Shown here piece after piece: positions 1 to 13,705 of a DNA stretch of 64,000 nt (within the stretch, counting starts at the first letter, position 1; the number at the start of each line of letters is the position of its first letter). The position numbers and the translations under genes are program-made. The notes beneath the pieces were generated by a model, which was not told the origin of the DNA, ran no database searches, and saw only the letters and a list, made by a program, of their open reading frames with translations. This DNA is from Opisthocomus hoazin (lineage: Eukaryota > Chordata > Aves > Opisthocomiformes > Opisthocomidae), in assembly GCF_030867145.1 (NCBI RefSeq), contig NC_134421.1, positions 29,891,979 through 29,955,978 on the forward strand. Reading direction: 5' to 3'.

Positions 1-2207
1 ACTTCCATAGTATAGCAGAGGGGAAGGAGGTGGGGACATCTGGGTCTTATTGAATGCTTTGCTGGATGCAAAGATTCAGTCCTCGAAGGACCAGATATGG
101 TAAATCAGAGGTGAAAACACCTCTGGCAAGCAGATGGACAGAGAGAATCTCATCTGCTCACAATTTTAGAGCAACATTTCTTTACTTCAGCTTGAGCTCT
201 TAAAATATATTTATATATAATAAAAGCGTAGGTGTTTTATTCTTGAACAATACAAGCAAATATATCCTGAGCTTTGCAGAGGATTACCATTGGCAGTGCT
301 CATGCCCAGCCTGGAGCACAATAAAGGTCCCTGCAAAGTCTCCAAGGGCAGGTGGCTGCCAGAGCACTGCTGGGAGCAGAGAAGCCAGCTAGCCCTGACA
401 CGAGCAGATCTCCTGGACTGTTGTGTTGTATAACAAAATAACAGTTTTTCTTTGCTTTCCCTGCACCCCATGCGACATTAAAATCATACCACCATTTTGA
501 GAGGCGCCACAACAATGTGGTCTGTATCTCATAAAGCAAATTTTCATGATTAGCCATTTACCAAATAGGAAAAGTAATACGAGATTCTCTGTTAGAGTAC
601 CACCAGTGGGATGATGAACTTGGGCAAATACATCATGATCTGGTGTCACAACATCAGCTAACAGGATTAACTGGCTGATTTTATCCACTCTGGTCTTACT
701 CCAAACTCCTGCACGTGATTATTGTAAATAGCTTAGTGGTTTTTTAAGCAGAGTGAAACAGGCAGATTTGTGTACTCATAAACCTCAGTCTCTCTATCAG
801 ATAAGGGACAGGCAAGCTTTTTTTCAGACAATGCAGATTTTTCTGTATTGAAGAGGAGTAGTGGAGAAGAAAACATAAGCAACATTTTGTTCTTATTTTT
901 TCCTATCATTAAACTTGGCATATAACTGAAAAGCTAATAAACATGATAATGAATTTGGCAAATTCAAGAAATTATCTCTAAATTTGAGGTGAATTGCTGA
1001 ATTAACGTGAAGTGAGCTGTGTATTCATATACTATATGGAATCCAACTGCCTCTGCTAAAGATTATCAAATATGCTCATGATGCATGAAAAGCAAAGTTA
1101 AGCCTCACAGTAAAATGCAGCTAAAGGTATACTAGTAAATCAAAGTATTCAGGGATATGCAGAAATACAGTTGGTTACATTAATAAACTGTTCTAGTGCT
1201 TCATTGCACTATTTTGGCCTGTAACAATTAGCACTATCCCCAGCAATTCCCAAGCCTGGCTTAGATGCTGTACGCTCCAGGGAACACTCCCACAGGCAGC
1301 AGGCTTGCAGACACTTCATTTCCCAGGTCTGGGCACAGGACATGCTGTGCTAGCGCCTCTGGGCCCCCGAGTGTTCCTGGGCACGTTTAATTGACCAGTG
1401 TATGGAGTCTACAGCATCTGAGACACACAGGGTAAGACAGGGATGATAAATAATGACGTTGCTGTGAGAGCAAACAGCAAGCTTGCCTCAAAAGCATTTT
1501 TCTGGCTTGTGTCAAGTGCTAAGATCTAATATTATTTGATGAATTTGGATGATCTAAAGAGGACAGTATTCCTAAATATCTCTGCCTATGATTTTACAAT
1601 TTATTGTATGTACATTTTTTACAATTTATTTTATCTTCTCTATGTAAAGGGTCCTTTATTTTACCATCTGCTGTATCACATCCTGCATTCTTGTGAACAC
1701 ACCCAGTGATAAAATCACAACCCAATGGCATAAAAGAAATGTAACAGTAGTAAAAGCCAATTCTTTCAATGGTTTTAAGCAAATTTAATATCAAAGTGTT
1801 CCACTGCCTCAGTTTCACCTTACAAGTGTTGCCAGTAGCTGTATCCACGTTGGTGTGTAGGCAAAACTCCTCTTCGGCAGACCTGCTTTGTTCAGCCATG
1901 ACAATTCACAAGTCAGTGATTGCCTTGGCAATCAGTAAAAGCCTTATCTTGAAGCCACATGCAATGCTAACCCCACCTCTGTGGGTATGCTGACTTTCCT
2001 ACCTGACTTTCTTGAGAATTGGTATGTATCTGCAAGTTTACAGGCATACAAACACTATTAAAATTGGGGAGTTTTTGTTCAGGAGGGGAGCAGATTGGTA
2101 GGGTTTTTTTAAGCCTTGTTAATCCAGATTCTACTTGATTTCAACATATTCCTTCCCTCTCTTAACACAGAGCTGCTTTGTGAATAATCCTGTGAAGTTT
2201 GTATGAA
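1..2207. other. intergenic DNA, no gene recognised
   Basis: AT-rich unique sequence. Only short ORFs (about 100 codons or less) occur, on both strands, without recognisable domains or repeated splice logic. No repeat family could be named here. Confidence 0.55.
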
Positions 2208-2212
2208 GCAGA

Positions 2213-2837
2213 TGTTATGGTCCAGGAAGACCTGAGCCGTAGAGATTCGTTGCTATTCCCAGAGTAAGATTAAGACACAAACAAGGTCAAATGGCATCAA
2301 TCAAACAGGTTTATTGATCACCTGTTCAAATGAAGGCACGAGGAAACAGCGTCAGGAAACAGAGGAAAAGACAGGAAAGAAAGAAACCTCGCAAGCAGTT
2401 GGGATGGAGTCACCAGGGATAGTCACCACCGTGGATCCAGCGGCATCCATAGTTCCTGTGTGCGTTGGTGGTGGGGGTCCCCTTGTCATTTGGTCACATG
2501 GCCTTTTATAAGGTGTTTCGGGAGATTGTTCTCTAGGAAATGGCACGTACCCCATGTTGCCCCAGTCCCGTGTGTGTGTTTTTTCTCAGTCCTGGCTCCG
2601 GCAGATCGGGGAGGGGGCCGGTGTCTAGACACATTTTCCACAATGAGGTACCCATCCTCCAATTCCCTTCAAAGCTGGTTTCGGGTGGCTGTTTATTCCT
2701 TGTCTGATTGGCATTTGGCTGGCCTGCCAGGAGATCAAACTGGGCTCCAAAAAAGCTTTGCTGGCCTGCCAGGAGGTCCTGCAGCAAGCTTTGCAAACAA
2801 GCTTTGAGACAACTGTCATAAGATATGGTCTCAGACA
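2213..2837 (-). mobile_element. solo LTR of an endogenous retrovirus (family 1), 5-bp target duplication
   Basis: Read on the minus strand, the 625-bp element begins TGTCTGAGACC and ends GGACCATAACA, the TG...CA ends typical of an LTR. It is flanked on both sides by GCAGA (2208-2212 and 2838-2842), which I read as a 5-bp target-site duplication. A TATAAAAGG box (minus strand, 2502-2511) and an AATAAA signal (2310-2315) sit in the right order, implying U3, a long R of roughly 190 bp, and U5. The U3 part holds a repeated 16-bp block at 2718-2733 and 2760-2775, plus three AAGCTT-containing blocks. No gag, pol or env sequence adjoins it, so it is a solo LTR left by LTR-LTR recombination. ORFs of 142 and 115 codons in this interval are by-products of the LTR. 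I see the ends, duplication and signals; the LTR identity is inferred from them. Confidence 0.8.
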
Positions 2838-2842
2838 GCAGA

Positions 2843-5558
2843 GTTACAAGAAGCTGTGGAAGGAGGTAGGAAGACTCTGCAGCTGTGTGAAGAGCACAAG
2901 GCTTGACCACAAATGATGTGGACAAACTATAAAAGCTGCTGATCGCAGAACGGGTCAGCATGGTTGTCTAAACTGGGGGAAACTGAGTTAAGGCTACTCA
3001 TGGTGCTTTGCCAGGCTTCCCTGTGGACTGGCAACAGCAGCCTATCTCCTCTAGAAACCTCATGTAGTTCCTGGTGGTCAGCTGGAAAGGATCCCAGAAA
3101 ACTGCTTGTTACGTAGTGCTTAATATGTGGCATATCACTATTGTGCCTGATCTGAGCCTGAACTGATGATGTAGGACTGGATAGCAAGGCACTGGCATAG
3201 ATGAGTAGAAAACTTCCTGAGAAAGCTAGCCCCTTTCCTAACAAACTGGTTGTGAATACTGCCTGCCCCTCCTGTCTTTCATTAAACTCACCAATTTACT
3301 GTTTTTCAAAAAGCTGCATTTTCTCTTCCTCAGTCAACTATTTCATTTCAGAATGTTAACCCAACTGTAATCTTGTGGTCCAATTTTGCATACTGTAGTA
3401 ACGTGGGAATTACTTCACTTTGAAGAGTCCACCTGCATTGTGCTTGAAGCAAATACATTTGTTACCTTCCCCAGAACCCTTAATAGGGCTTCCTAAAAAC
3501 ATGATGGGACTTGCTGACAAAAAAGCTGTTCAGAGGGCACACTCAGAGCAAATGCATGCAGCAAAACATCTAACACATCCTAAAGGAATTATACCACAGA
3601 GGACACCTCAGCATGTTTGTCCTTTCATGGAGTGCTGGTAATTTGTTTTTTTCTTATTTCAGTAGTCTAGCAGTTCTTTGCAAGTGTGCAAGGATAAGCC
3701 AGATTTCTATTATGTGGCATATATAATTCACATTAAATGTAAAGAATATTACGCATAGCCTTTCCTAAAACCCTTAATTTCAATAATTTGTCAGAGCCTA
3801 TGTATGGGTCCACCAGACAAAGAAATTCAACTTACAGATGAACAAGGTGGTAATTATAATTTACTTACACTGTAAAATGCAGGACAGTCACACTTTTTCT
3901 GTCATAAATGTGTTTTTGCTTTCATGATTGGAGCAAGCTAATCAAAGAAGTTTTACATACATTATTAGCAATTGCCCTGGACACACGGCGTTAGTATTCA
4001 TCAGAAGAAGAGGTCTCCAAGAACACAATGGAATTCAGCCACACCTGAAATGAAGTATGACAGTCCAAGTGATGGAGCTGGCAGGGAAAGATTTCTATAA
4101 TCCACTTTGGGGTTATGAAGACCAAGAAGGTCTATGAACAGGAATGCTTCATCCCTACTCTTCAAAGAACCAAGCCTTAGGTACCACCCCCAAGTGTTTG
4201 TTCAATCACAACATCTGAAGCAAGGCAGAAGGAGAGGTCAGGATCTGGCCTACAATTTGGTAGTTATCCTCATAGCTCAAAGATGCCCCTTAGCTTAAGA
4301 GCGTTTGTAATGCAAGATGAAATTAAAAGCTCCATTCACTCAGTCAGGAGATTCTGTACATTTTCCAGGGAGATTTAAACTACTGAAGTTTTGTCTTTTC
4401 AAATTCTGTAATCTCTGTATAAAATGTAGGAATTATGTTTTTCAGTCTTGCAATGTAGTCATATGATTCTACTGTTTTTCCTGCCTAGAGTCTTATAAAT
4501 TCATCCGTGTAATCAGCTCCCCAAACTCATCCTATTTATTACAATACTTACAAATCAGGAAAACACCTTTACAACGCTTTCTTTTGATAGGTACCAACCA
4601 TGTCAGTAGTATCTGTTTGCTAGCAAACAAGGATGTAAAAATATGCAGTCTGTAGTGGAGTCTGGGTGTTTTCAGCAGAATTTTAAAGGAAAGTTTTCCC
4701 ATCCCATGCCAGAATTGATGCCAGTCCTACACTAAAAGAAATAGGTCGGCAAGAGCTGCGTTGCCTGGGGTCCTTATTATCCTTCCGCTGCAGTGAAACA
4801 GAAGCTATCTTCAAAAGACGAAAAAGAAGACAGAAAATTCTGTTCAAATAGATCTAAATTTAAAAGCTAACATTAGAGGTTTTGGTACAGCATAGACAAG
4901 AAGCTGACTCACAGCTGACCTCTCTCAGTCCCACGCTTCCCCTTACTCCAGGGCTTTTGGCATCAGTGTCAGTACAGGCCATTACAGATAAACACAGGCA
5001 TAGGCAGCAAAATTTGAAGAAGTTGTCAAGAAGTTCAAACAACTGGCCTGTTTCCCAGGGAACAGCAGCAGTCTGGTGCATACAAATACTATTTTACATT
5101 ACTGTATACTGGGCTTTTCCATCTATCTGTAAGTTTTGGCTTATGATTTTTTCTTTCTTTCTTCATGAATAGTACTGGTGTAAATTCAGGGGCGCAGAGT
5201 CAAGACCTAGACATGCGCTGCCCATTCTAACTCCACACTGCTGCACAAATTGTAGAGGTATAAAGTTAAGGTTGAGAAAGTAAATGTAAAACCAAATTTG
5301 CCTGAGTATCAAAGTCCAGAATAATTGATTGTAGTTTGTACTTTAGCATACTTTTGCCTACTTTGGGCATTAAAGTAATGAATTCTTGTCACTGGATATT
5401 GTGTTGAACCAGGCGACAGACCACTTCTCTCATTTGCTTCCCTGGCAGGGCCAGCCCCGGACTGAGTTTATGAAGTCAGACATCTGAATGCTCGGCTATT
5501 AAATTTACAGGCTCTTACTCCTAATTACACCCCAGAAAAGCATGACAGACTGACCTAT
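2843..5558. other. intergenic DNA, no gene recognised
   Basis: Unique-looking, AT-rich sequence. Short ORFs only, none with a recognisable product. No tandem array or named repeat seen. Confidence 0.5.
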
Positions 5559-5602
5559 AAAACAAACAAACAAACAAACAAACAAACAAACAAACAAACA
5601 AA
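5559..5602. repeat. (AAAC)n microsatellite
   Basis: About eleven uninterrupted AAAC units in a row, so a simple tetranucleotide microsatellite that is likely to be length-polymorphic. Confidence 0.95.
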
Positions 5603-5751
5603 GTTATAAGCATTCTCATTAAGGCTAGGGAGAAAAATACTCAAAACCTGAAAAGGCAGAGACTTTCCTTTAGAGATAGGCTTTCACTGCCTATGCAGGA
5701 AAACCCCATAGTATGGTTCTGCAGTTTCATATTTCACCTAAATATATGAAC

Positions 5752-6211
5752 TCATAGAACAGTATGCGTTGCAAAGAAACTTATAGATCACCTAGTTGCA
5801 CTCCCCTGCCATGGGCAGGGACACCTTCCACTAGACCAGGTTGCTCAAAGACCCATCCAGCCTGGCCTTGAACACTTCCAGCGAGGAGCATCCACAGCTT
5901 TTCTGGGCAACCTGTTCCAGTGCCCCACTGCCCCCATAATGAAGATTTTCTTCCTTATATCTAATCTAAATCTACCCTCTTTCCATTTAAAGCCATTACG
6001 TCTTGTCCTATGCACTCCATGCCCTTGTAAAAAGTCCTTCTCCGGCTTTCTTATAGACCCCTTCAGCTACCGGCAGGCTGCTATAAGGTCTTCCCAGAGC
6101 CTTCTCTTCCCCAAGCTGAACAACTCCAACTCTCTCAGCCTGTCCTCATAGCTGAGGTGTTCCATCCCTCTGATGATCTTTGTAGCCCTCCTCTAGACCC
6201 TTCTCTGGAGT
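5752..6211 (-). mobile_element. CR1 LINE 3' fragment
   Basis: The plus strand opens with a degraded CR1 tail (TCATAGAAC), followed by the reverse complement of the CR1 3' UTR and ORF2 end. Diagnostic phrases are 'cctagttgcactcccctgcc', 'gggcaacctgttccagtgcc' and 'ctctcagcctgtcctcatag'. The element is therefore inserted in minus orientation and is 5'-truncated, as is usual for CR1. Many point changes and small indels disrupt the reading frame, so this is a moderately old copy without coding capacity. The 70-codon ORF here is a plus-strand shadow. Confidence 0.9.
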
Positions 6212-9021
6212 AAGTGTAGAAAAGGAGCATGCTTATTTCTCAGCTTTTATGTGAGATATAAACTCTCAGCTGGACTGCAAAGCTCACAGTACAGAGCTAC
6301 AAACAAAAAGGACTGAATATGCACTGGAGTGGTCCAGATATTCTCCACTCAGATTCAGGCTCTGGTGTTCTGCATGTATTTTCCCACGTTTCTCTCAACC
6401 ATTGCAGAGTCCATCTGAAAGCAGAGTGCTGAGGCAATAAGCAATACTCCTCAGAACCCATTTCTAAACAGGGTATGGAAATAGTGATTTCTTGGAAAGA
6501 CGGCGTTCCTGTCACTTGTGTCACATCTAGTAGAACAATGTTTTCATTGATTTATAGCAACAAAGCCATTGCTTTTTCAGAGCATGACATTTACTATTAT
6601 CTCTTGCAAAGCATGACAATCTCAGGGCAACAGAAAAAAGACTTGGATATTGATTAAAACAAACTTGATTCATTAAAAATACTGCTGACATTTCCACTGA
6701 TCTGTGGTATTCTTTTCCTTCACATTAAACAGTGTAGTCATTTAAAGCTCTTAAGGTCACTGTTCTATAAACGTGATGTGTTGAAGGTACATGCCATTTA
6801 TCCATTCCTTGGCCTAAAGAAAAAAAAAAAGGAAAAAAAGGAAAAAAAAAAACCCAACATGGAAAAGGAAGCAAATAGGGGTTGGGTGCCGCAACTTGCA
6901 CTTCTTCCCCTGCTCCAGAGCTGAGCTTCCCTCTGAGGAGAAGGAGAAAAAGATTTACTGGTTAGACACATATACTTCACAAGCAGACTCCCTCATTAAG
7001 TAAAATAATCTCAAGACTTCAAACTGTTAGGACTATTTGTTTATTTGTCCCTGAAGTCATCTTTAAATTTCCATTGCAGGAGAAGGTCCAGGAAAGCAGA
7101 GCAAGCACTAGCACACTACGGAAGAAAAGTTTAAGGCAGAGCTCCTGAGAGTCCAGTTCCCAGCACCCATCAGCAGTCTCATTCACCAGCAGTTCAGCTT
7201 TCCAGCAGCACGTGACCGCACCCTGTTCCCTGCTGAAAGTAAGATTTAAGATTTTTATGATTTAACAGTACATTTCCTACAATTTCAGTACGCAGCATGG
7301 AACTGTTTAATTCACCATTTGTTTTACAATTAAAGGGGGAGAACATACTTCTAGAGAATTTCTCATATCCAGTAGGGTTACTGCCTCAGGAAATATTAGT
7401 AACAACACAAATGTGGCACCCTTTGCCATGAGTATTACTCACACTCTAAAATGCCAAGGCTGTATCAATTGTTTGACTTCACTTCTAATGGAGTGATGGT
7501 ATTCTCTCCCCAGAGGAAGACAAATACCTCCATTACGCAGAGGTCCTGGGGAGTGAGAGAAGCCAATTTCTCACTAGGGAAGCTGCCTCATAGCTCACAA
7601 ACCTTCTTTCACAAAGGGCTGAAAGGCAGGTATATGCTTGTAACTATCTAAAGGAAACAGAATCTCTGGAAATTTTTGGCTCTGGAAAAATCAGTAGTTA
7701 AGGATTCAGTTGTCTGTGGAAGAATTTTATCATTTTATCAGCCCAAAACTTTTTCTCAACATTTTTTTTTAATCCAAGTTTTTCTTTCATATGGACTTTA
7801 ATGTTTTTATCACTGAGACAGCAGCGGCTTAGTCTCAACACATATACCTGCAGTTGTGTTGGAATATTTCCCTGAGCCTTAATCTGACTTCTTGGGGACA
7901 GCTGGATATTCTAAAGCCTTGCAAAAGAACCCATCTGCTTTTGAGGGTCAGGGAAAAGTTACTGAAGTTCTCTTTTTTTCAATAGTCTGTTTATTAATTA
8001 ATGTAAATCTCCTTGAATACTGAGACAAAATGCTCTCAAAGAGGCCCTAAAGAGGTGAGACTGAATTAAGTCCTGTCTTGACCATTCTCCAAACAAGGGG
8101 CCAGCTTCTAATTATGTCTTAAGCCTTTTCTAAATAATAAATCCTGAAAGTCCAGGAGCATTATTTTTATGTTGTGGTGGGCTCATAAAAGGCTAGAATC
8201 AGGAAGTAAAGACAAAATCTAACCAAGACGGAATTTGCTCTCATGACACCAAATGATGTTTGCCTTTTGAAAAATCTATGTGATCTTCATTTGCTTGTTG
8301 ATCAAACTCTCATGTGCCTAAGTGTGTATTTTGGAAGCAAAACCAGTACAGCTCAGCAGGCAGTAGACTTTAACGTGCAACCCAGAATATTTCTGAGTGT
8401 ATGCATGGACTAGCTCACAAATGGCACTGTGTAAACTCCTGTGAGCAATTTCAGAATTTATAGCATCTAAACAGTAGGGGAACTGCTGCACAAGAAGTTT
8501 AGCAGACAAATTGGTCTACTTTCTCATACACAAAGCACACTTTGAAACACACTTTGAAGTACATTGACACTGAAGAATGTAGCACAGAAATTTTGAGGGA
8601 ATGATTTTTTATTATTATCATTATTTATAGCATCCACTAACTATTCTAGTCCTGGTTCTTCCAATAATAAAGTCTGCCCTAACACCACTTATCAGTGATT
8701 TTTGTTATAATCTCACTGTTGCAGCCAGATAATATGGCACGTTAATCACCACAGTTACTGTCCAAGCATGAATTCAAAGCATTTATGTCCACACAGATTT
8801 TATAATAACAATGTTTCACATTTGAATGATCTGGAAAATAAATAAATAGAAAATTATCTATCTTGGTGAATTACTTCTGAAGCATAGATTTGATCCTCCT
8901 AGCGTATTTTACGCTGCCTGCAAGAATACAAGAAATACAAAAGATTTTTCCAACTGCATTATAGTTGAAATTGGGAATGGAATTGGAATGACTTTGGAAA
9001 TCTCAGAGTACTCAGAGTAAT
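6212..9021. other. intergenic DNA, no gene recognised
   Basis: Contains an A-rich stretch at about 6820-6852 and otherwise unique AT-rich sequence. No ORF with a recognisable domain. Confidence 0.5.
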
Positions 9022-9472
9022 TTTGGGCCACAAAGATGATTCAAGGGCTGGAGCACCTCTGCTATGAGGAAAGGCTGAGAGAGTTGGGGCTGTTCAGCCT
9101 GGAGAAGAGCAGGCTGTGGGGAGACCTTATAGCAGCCGGCCGGTACCTGAAGGGGTCCTGTAGGAAAGATGGGGAAAATATATTCAACAAGGCTTGTTGT
9201 GATAGGACAAGGAGTAATGGCTTTAAACTAAGGGAGGGTAGATTTAGGCTGGATGTAAGGAAGAAATTTTTTACCATGAGGTTGGTGAAACACTAGAACA
9301 GATTGCCCAGAGAGGTAGTGGAGGTCCCATCCCTGGAAACCTTCAAGGTCAGGTTGGACGGGGCTCTGAGCAACCTGGTCTAGTTGAAGATGTCCCTGCT
9401 CACTGCAGGGGGGTTGGGATAGGTGACCTCTAAAGGTCCCTTTCAACTCAAAGCATTATATGATTCTATAAT
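9022..9472 (+). mobile_element. CR1 LINE 3' fragment
   Basis: Plus-orientation CR1. It opens in the ORF2 C-terminal region ('caagggctggagcacctctg', 'gctgagagagttggggctgt') and runs through the 3' UTR ('ggtgacctctaaaggtccct') to a terminal ATATGATTCTATA that resembles the CR1 octamer tail. The 86-codon plus-strand ORF is the tail of the CR1 ORF2 frame ([19 protein letters not shown]), but it ends before the element does. It is 5'-truncated and inactive. Confidence 0.92.
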
Positions 9473-12400
9473 CATTTATCGAGGGAAACTGCAACAATTT
9501 TCTTAGCGTCCTTCACCAAGCCTGTTCCCAACGAGACTTCCTTCCGCTTCCCGTTTTGCACTTGAATTAAGACCTATTGCTGTAAGGTACTAGAGCTAGA
9601 TCAAATGTGAGGTGAAGATGTACCAGAATTCCCAGAAGCAAGACAGGAAATTTTTCCTTCCTTTAAGAAGAAAAAATTGTTCACTGTAAGGAAACTCAAG
9701 ATACAGCCATCTGATTTTAGGGTTGTATGGGCTTTTCTTTTACACTTATCTCTTTCCTACAGTACGATATTGCAAAACGCATTCGTTATGCAAGAATTTG
9801 ATGATAGTTCCAGAGATATTATTAGAGATTGAAGAAAAGAAGGGTCACTGAGTGGAAATGTAAATGAAATATTGGCCTACTGCTGGAGAAATAAGTCACA
9901 TTTTTAAATGCTTATATATAAAGCTGTATGGTCATACTCAATTTCTAGAAGTGAAGCAGGACAATTAATTTCAGTCCACAAATATATATGGCCTTACATT
10001 CCCATAAATATCTAACAAGGAAACAAACCTCTTTCTGCAGAGCTCAGGAGAGGAATCAACTTGGTTTCTGAAGCTTTTTCAAGCTGGAAATGTGTGACTA
10101 CTGAATTCTGCAGCATCAGATAAAATAAGTATTGATTTATAGACAATGGAAAAATAAACTCAGTAAAAATTTGGTCTTGCAGCAACTCCAGTTATGAAGA
10201 TATCTGTCTGGTTGATTCAGTTATTTATGCACGAACAGCATCCTTCCTTCACTTTCTTGCTGCCATGCAACTCCAGCTGTGTCAAAACTACAAATTAAGG
10301 TGCTTGCTCTTCAGCCAACAAACCTGACTTTCCTCTGAAGCACTAACATCAGTAGATGTTATACCCTGGTAAATACAAATTCCATAAAGAACTGCCTGCT
10401 ACCAAAGATACTGATGAGAGGCATAGGCTTTGTGTATAAACCCGTTAAAAGGCTGTAATGATGGAAAAGACACAAGGATTTTGCAGAACCATATTTTACA
10501 AATAAAAGAGCTAGTCTACTGCCAGTATGTTGTCCTCTGAAACACAGTTCAGCTTTGAATGTGTTGGTGTAAGAAGGTAATCTATCTGCAAACTGCACTG
10601 GGGTAACATCGTAAGGAAGAAGGCCAGTGTGGACTTTAGAAAATGTCACAGAGTACGGCACAAATTTGGACAGATCCTATTGGTCGTGACTGCTAGCTGA
10701 GATGCAAAATCGTGGAGATATAGTTAGTTCAGTTAATTCACTTATGTTTTTTTGTAACTACTTTGACTTGTGTTCTTGTATACTAGGTACCACATTTTCG
10801 TTGCAACCTTCAGATTCATCAAATAGATAATAGCAAATAGGGTGTGCAATGCTGTATTCTTGTACTTGCTCATTATCTTATTTCTTTCAGAACACTTTTG
10901 GACTAGGTAGTAACCTCTTAAGCCCAGGAATCAATAATTTTTGCTGCCAGAAACATGCAAAGTAGAAGTCTGTGAGGTTAATAGTGAGGAAAATGGGCAG
11001 CAGAAAGGATGACTGTGTGAAATATGTTCATCTTTGAAATAAATAGTGGAAATAGCAGGTTTCATCAATGAAAATAAGCAGAGATTATGAACAAATCTTC
11101 ATGAATGTTAAACTGAGGTTAATTACGTAGAGTCTAATTCTGACCTGTCCCCCAGTAAGCTTTAAGAAATTAAACAATCTGGCAAATGTGGTGTCCTACC
11201 CATCTCTTCATTATTATACTGTTTTTAAAGGTATGCTATCTGCATTCACTAAAGTCATGGAGCATTGTATATCTCATGGCAGAAGAAGCAACTACATTTT
11301 ACTGACATACCATCATGGAAAGTGCCTTTGAGGTTATGATGGTTTTAGACTGGCTGCTGTCAATCCGTTGCCCTGTCAGAAGGGCAAAGATTGACTTGTG
11401 CACCATAATGGTGTGAGGGCCTTGCTCTGCAGGTCGTTATCCAAGCAATTGACCTTGACTTCCCTGGTGCTGTGAAAGAGACTGATATTTTAAGTCCAAT
11501 TTGTCCAGGCCAAACAATCCTATTCAGCCAAAAGCTTTAATTAATACAAAGTCTGTGATAAAGCATTCAAAAACCAGGAAAAAAGGCAAGCGGGTAATAC
11601 AAACACAATTAGTATGCAGTGCTCTGAAATTTAAATTTTATTCAGCCTAGCCTTACTGGAAGAGCAAATAACAGAGGTACTATCATTGCTACTGATCAGC
11701 TTAACACACCCAGGAATTGTCCAGATAGAAATTAGAGTGTGTTTTTCATGCCTATTTAGACCTTTTCATGTCCTTTCTCTTCTTTTGTTTCCCTCAGTTG
11801 CTGTTTCTTATCTCTACAGTTTCAGGTCCTTTTCTTCAGGGATTCTCTTTTATGGTGTATGCCTCCGGTACAGTGGGGCCCTGACCTGGTTAAGGTTGTA
11901 AGAGCTAAGGCAGTGCAAATAAACAAAAAGAGACTGTTTTTCATTTGTAGCAAATAATATAACTATGCTATGCATGAGACACTTCCCCCATTTCAACATC
12001 TTCCAGTACAGCTTTTACTAATAAACAAAATTAATGCCACTAAGCAAAGGCAGAGACAAGAAAAAAATAAACTATTGGACTAGGGATTAAGAGAGAAAGT
12101 GAAGTTGAAAATGATAAAAAGGTTGCTCCCACTGCAATGAATGACTTACAGCTCCTTAACACCAGTATTAAATACAACAGGATCCATTTACAGTGAACTC
12201 TGAAGATTCAGTGAGACCTGAAAGACCTAATCCTCAGGTTGTGTGTGTTTGTGAAGCTCAGTGGTGGTCAATGAAATTATAGCAATTTACACACCAGAAG
12301 GATCTGTCTCTCTCATGACTGTATTATCTTCTAGGAGGCAGCATCAATTAAAAAATAATACAACTATCATCCATTTAATCTCTCCAAGGACTTATACAGA

Positions 12401-13285
12401 ACACTTCTACAAATGTATTACAAGGAACATAATAAGACCTTTTCTCTCTCATTCACCTTTTTTTGTTGTTCTAGGGGGGCAATGCTGCATTCCGGTTTGT
12501 TCTGAAGATGGGATACTGGTAGGGGCGATGAATAGGTTATGTCAAAAATATCAATTAGAATACCATTAGTCACTCAGGATAATAGAAGAGAGTACTTTAA
12601 AAATTAGAGGAATGACCTTGAGGAAGGTGTTCCCAAGGTCTGTGCCATGAATGTGCAGAATCTGTGATCTGGGTGGAATGAGTGTTCCAGCAAGTACAAT
12701 GGCTCCTAAATGAACTTGCAAGTGAAATTACAAACAGGTTTCACTACCTAAAACTCTTCCAAAGAAGCTGTCACAGTGAAATACCTGCCCCTGAGTAGTG
12801 GCTTGCTTAAAAGAGTCCCTGGTCTGAAAAAAAACATGCCTGCAGCAGTCCCTGTTGCCTCCCTGCTGAACAGACTTGGCTTATCCCTGGTTCAGAGTCG
12901 GCTTTGCCAGTTTCCCAGGCAGCCACTTCCATCTGCAGAAGCAAGAAGCTGGTATAGTTCCCTTTGACAGAAAAATGGGATACAAAAACCAAAATCTCCT
13001 GGCAAGGTTTATCACACTTCCCTGCCACTGAGCTTTCTTTGGCTTGCTGTTCAAAGTGAGATTCGTCTCCCCCCAACTTAGATGTTTCACTTCCAGGCAC
13101 CTGAGTTACTCATCCCAAGCTCCCTTTTTAGTCAAGAAGAATAAACAGATGCCTCCAAAGAGCAATTCATTTGACCTACCTTAGATGTCTTTCTTTGGAT
13201 GAGATGAATCACTGTCTGGAAGAACCTGTTTCTATAAAAGGAGCCAATGGTAGCTAACTTAACCTTAAATATCGGAATTTTAATG
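9473..13285. other. intergenic DNA, no gene recognised
   Basis: No repeat family, RNA gene or plausible exon chain recognised. ORFs of up to about 100 codons occur without domain support. Confidence 0.5.
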
Positions 13286-13291
13286 ACCTCT

Positions 13292-13705
13292 TGTGGACTC
13301 CTGGCTGGACGAGAGGGGACATAGCTTGGTGCCGTTGAGCAACCCAGGTTCCAATCCAGAGGTGAGCCTTGGGAGCGGCTGACACGGAACCCTGTTGAGA
13401 AGGTATAGCGACGAGCTCGGGACACTGCAGCAGGGGGACCGTGATGTCGCCGTTTCCTGACGCACTGTCACTTCCTTCCTGCCACGCTGTTGTTTCCTGC
13501 CACAGCACTGCTTCCACATCGAGATGCAGCTCCGCACCAATCACGAGTTGCAGTAGTTTTGTCCATATATGGATTGGGGGTCTAACCAATCAGATGCTGT
13601 AATTTCTTTGCTATATAAACCTTGTTTTGCTGACTAATAAAGGTGAACGATCTATACTCATATTGGGGTGACATTCTTACAATGTTTCCGTAACCCACGC
13701 CACCA
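13292..13705 (+). mobile_element. solo LTR (family 2, copy A), 6-bp target duplication
   Basis: This 414-bp element begins TGTGGACTCC and ends CACGCCACCA. It is flanked by ACCTCT (13286-13291) and ACCTAT (13706-13711), a 6-bp duplication with one mismatch. CCAAT (around 13585), TATATAAA (13612 on) and AATAAA (13636-13641) lie in order, so the TATA-to-poly(A)-signal distance is very short and R is compact. The same element, inverted, occurs at 22135-22544, with close identity along its length. There is no adjoining retroviral coding sequence. ORFs of 97-111 codons on the minus strand across this interval are LTR shadows. A 6-bp duplication fits alpha/beta-retrovirus-like (ERVK-type) avian elements; the class assignment is inference. 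Confidence 0.85.

Noticed and set aside
2533..2961. 142-codon minus-strand ORF
   Set aside because: It lies almost wholly in the solo LTR at 2213-2837 and runs out of it; no domain and no partner exons.
13254..13589. Overlapping ORFs of 86-111 codons on the minus strand
   Set aside because: Antisense shadows of the family 2 LTR copy A; a similar shadow set appears in the inverted copy B.
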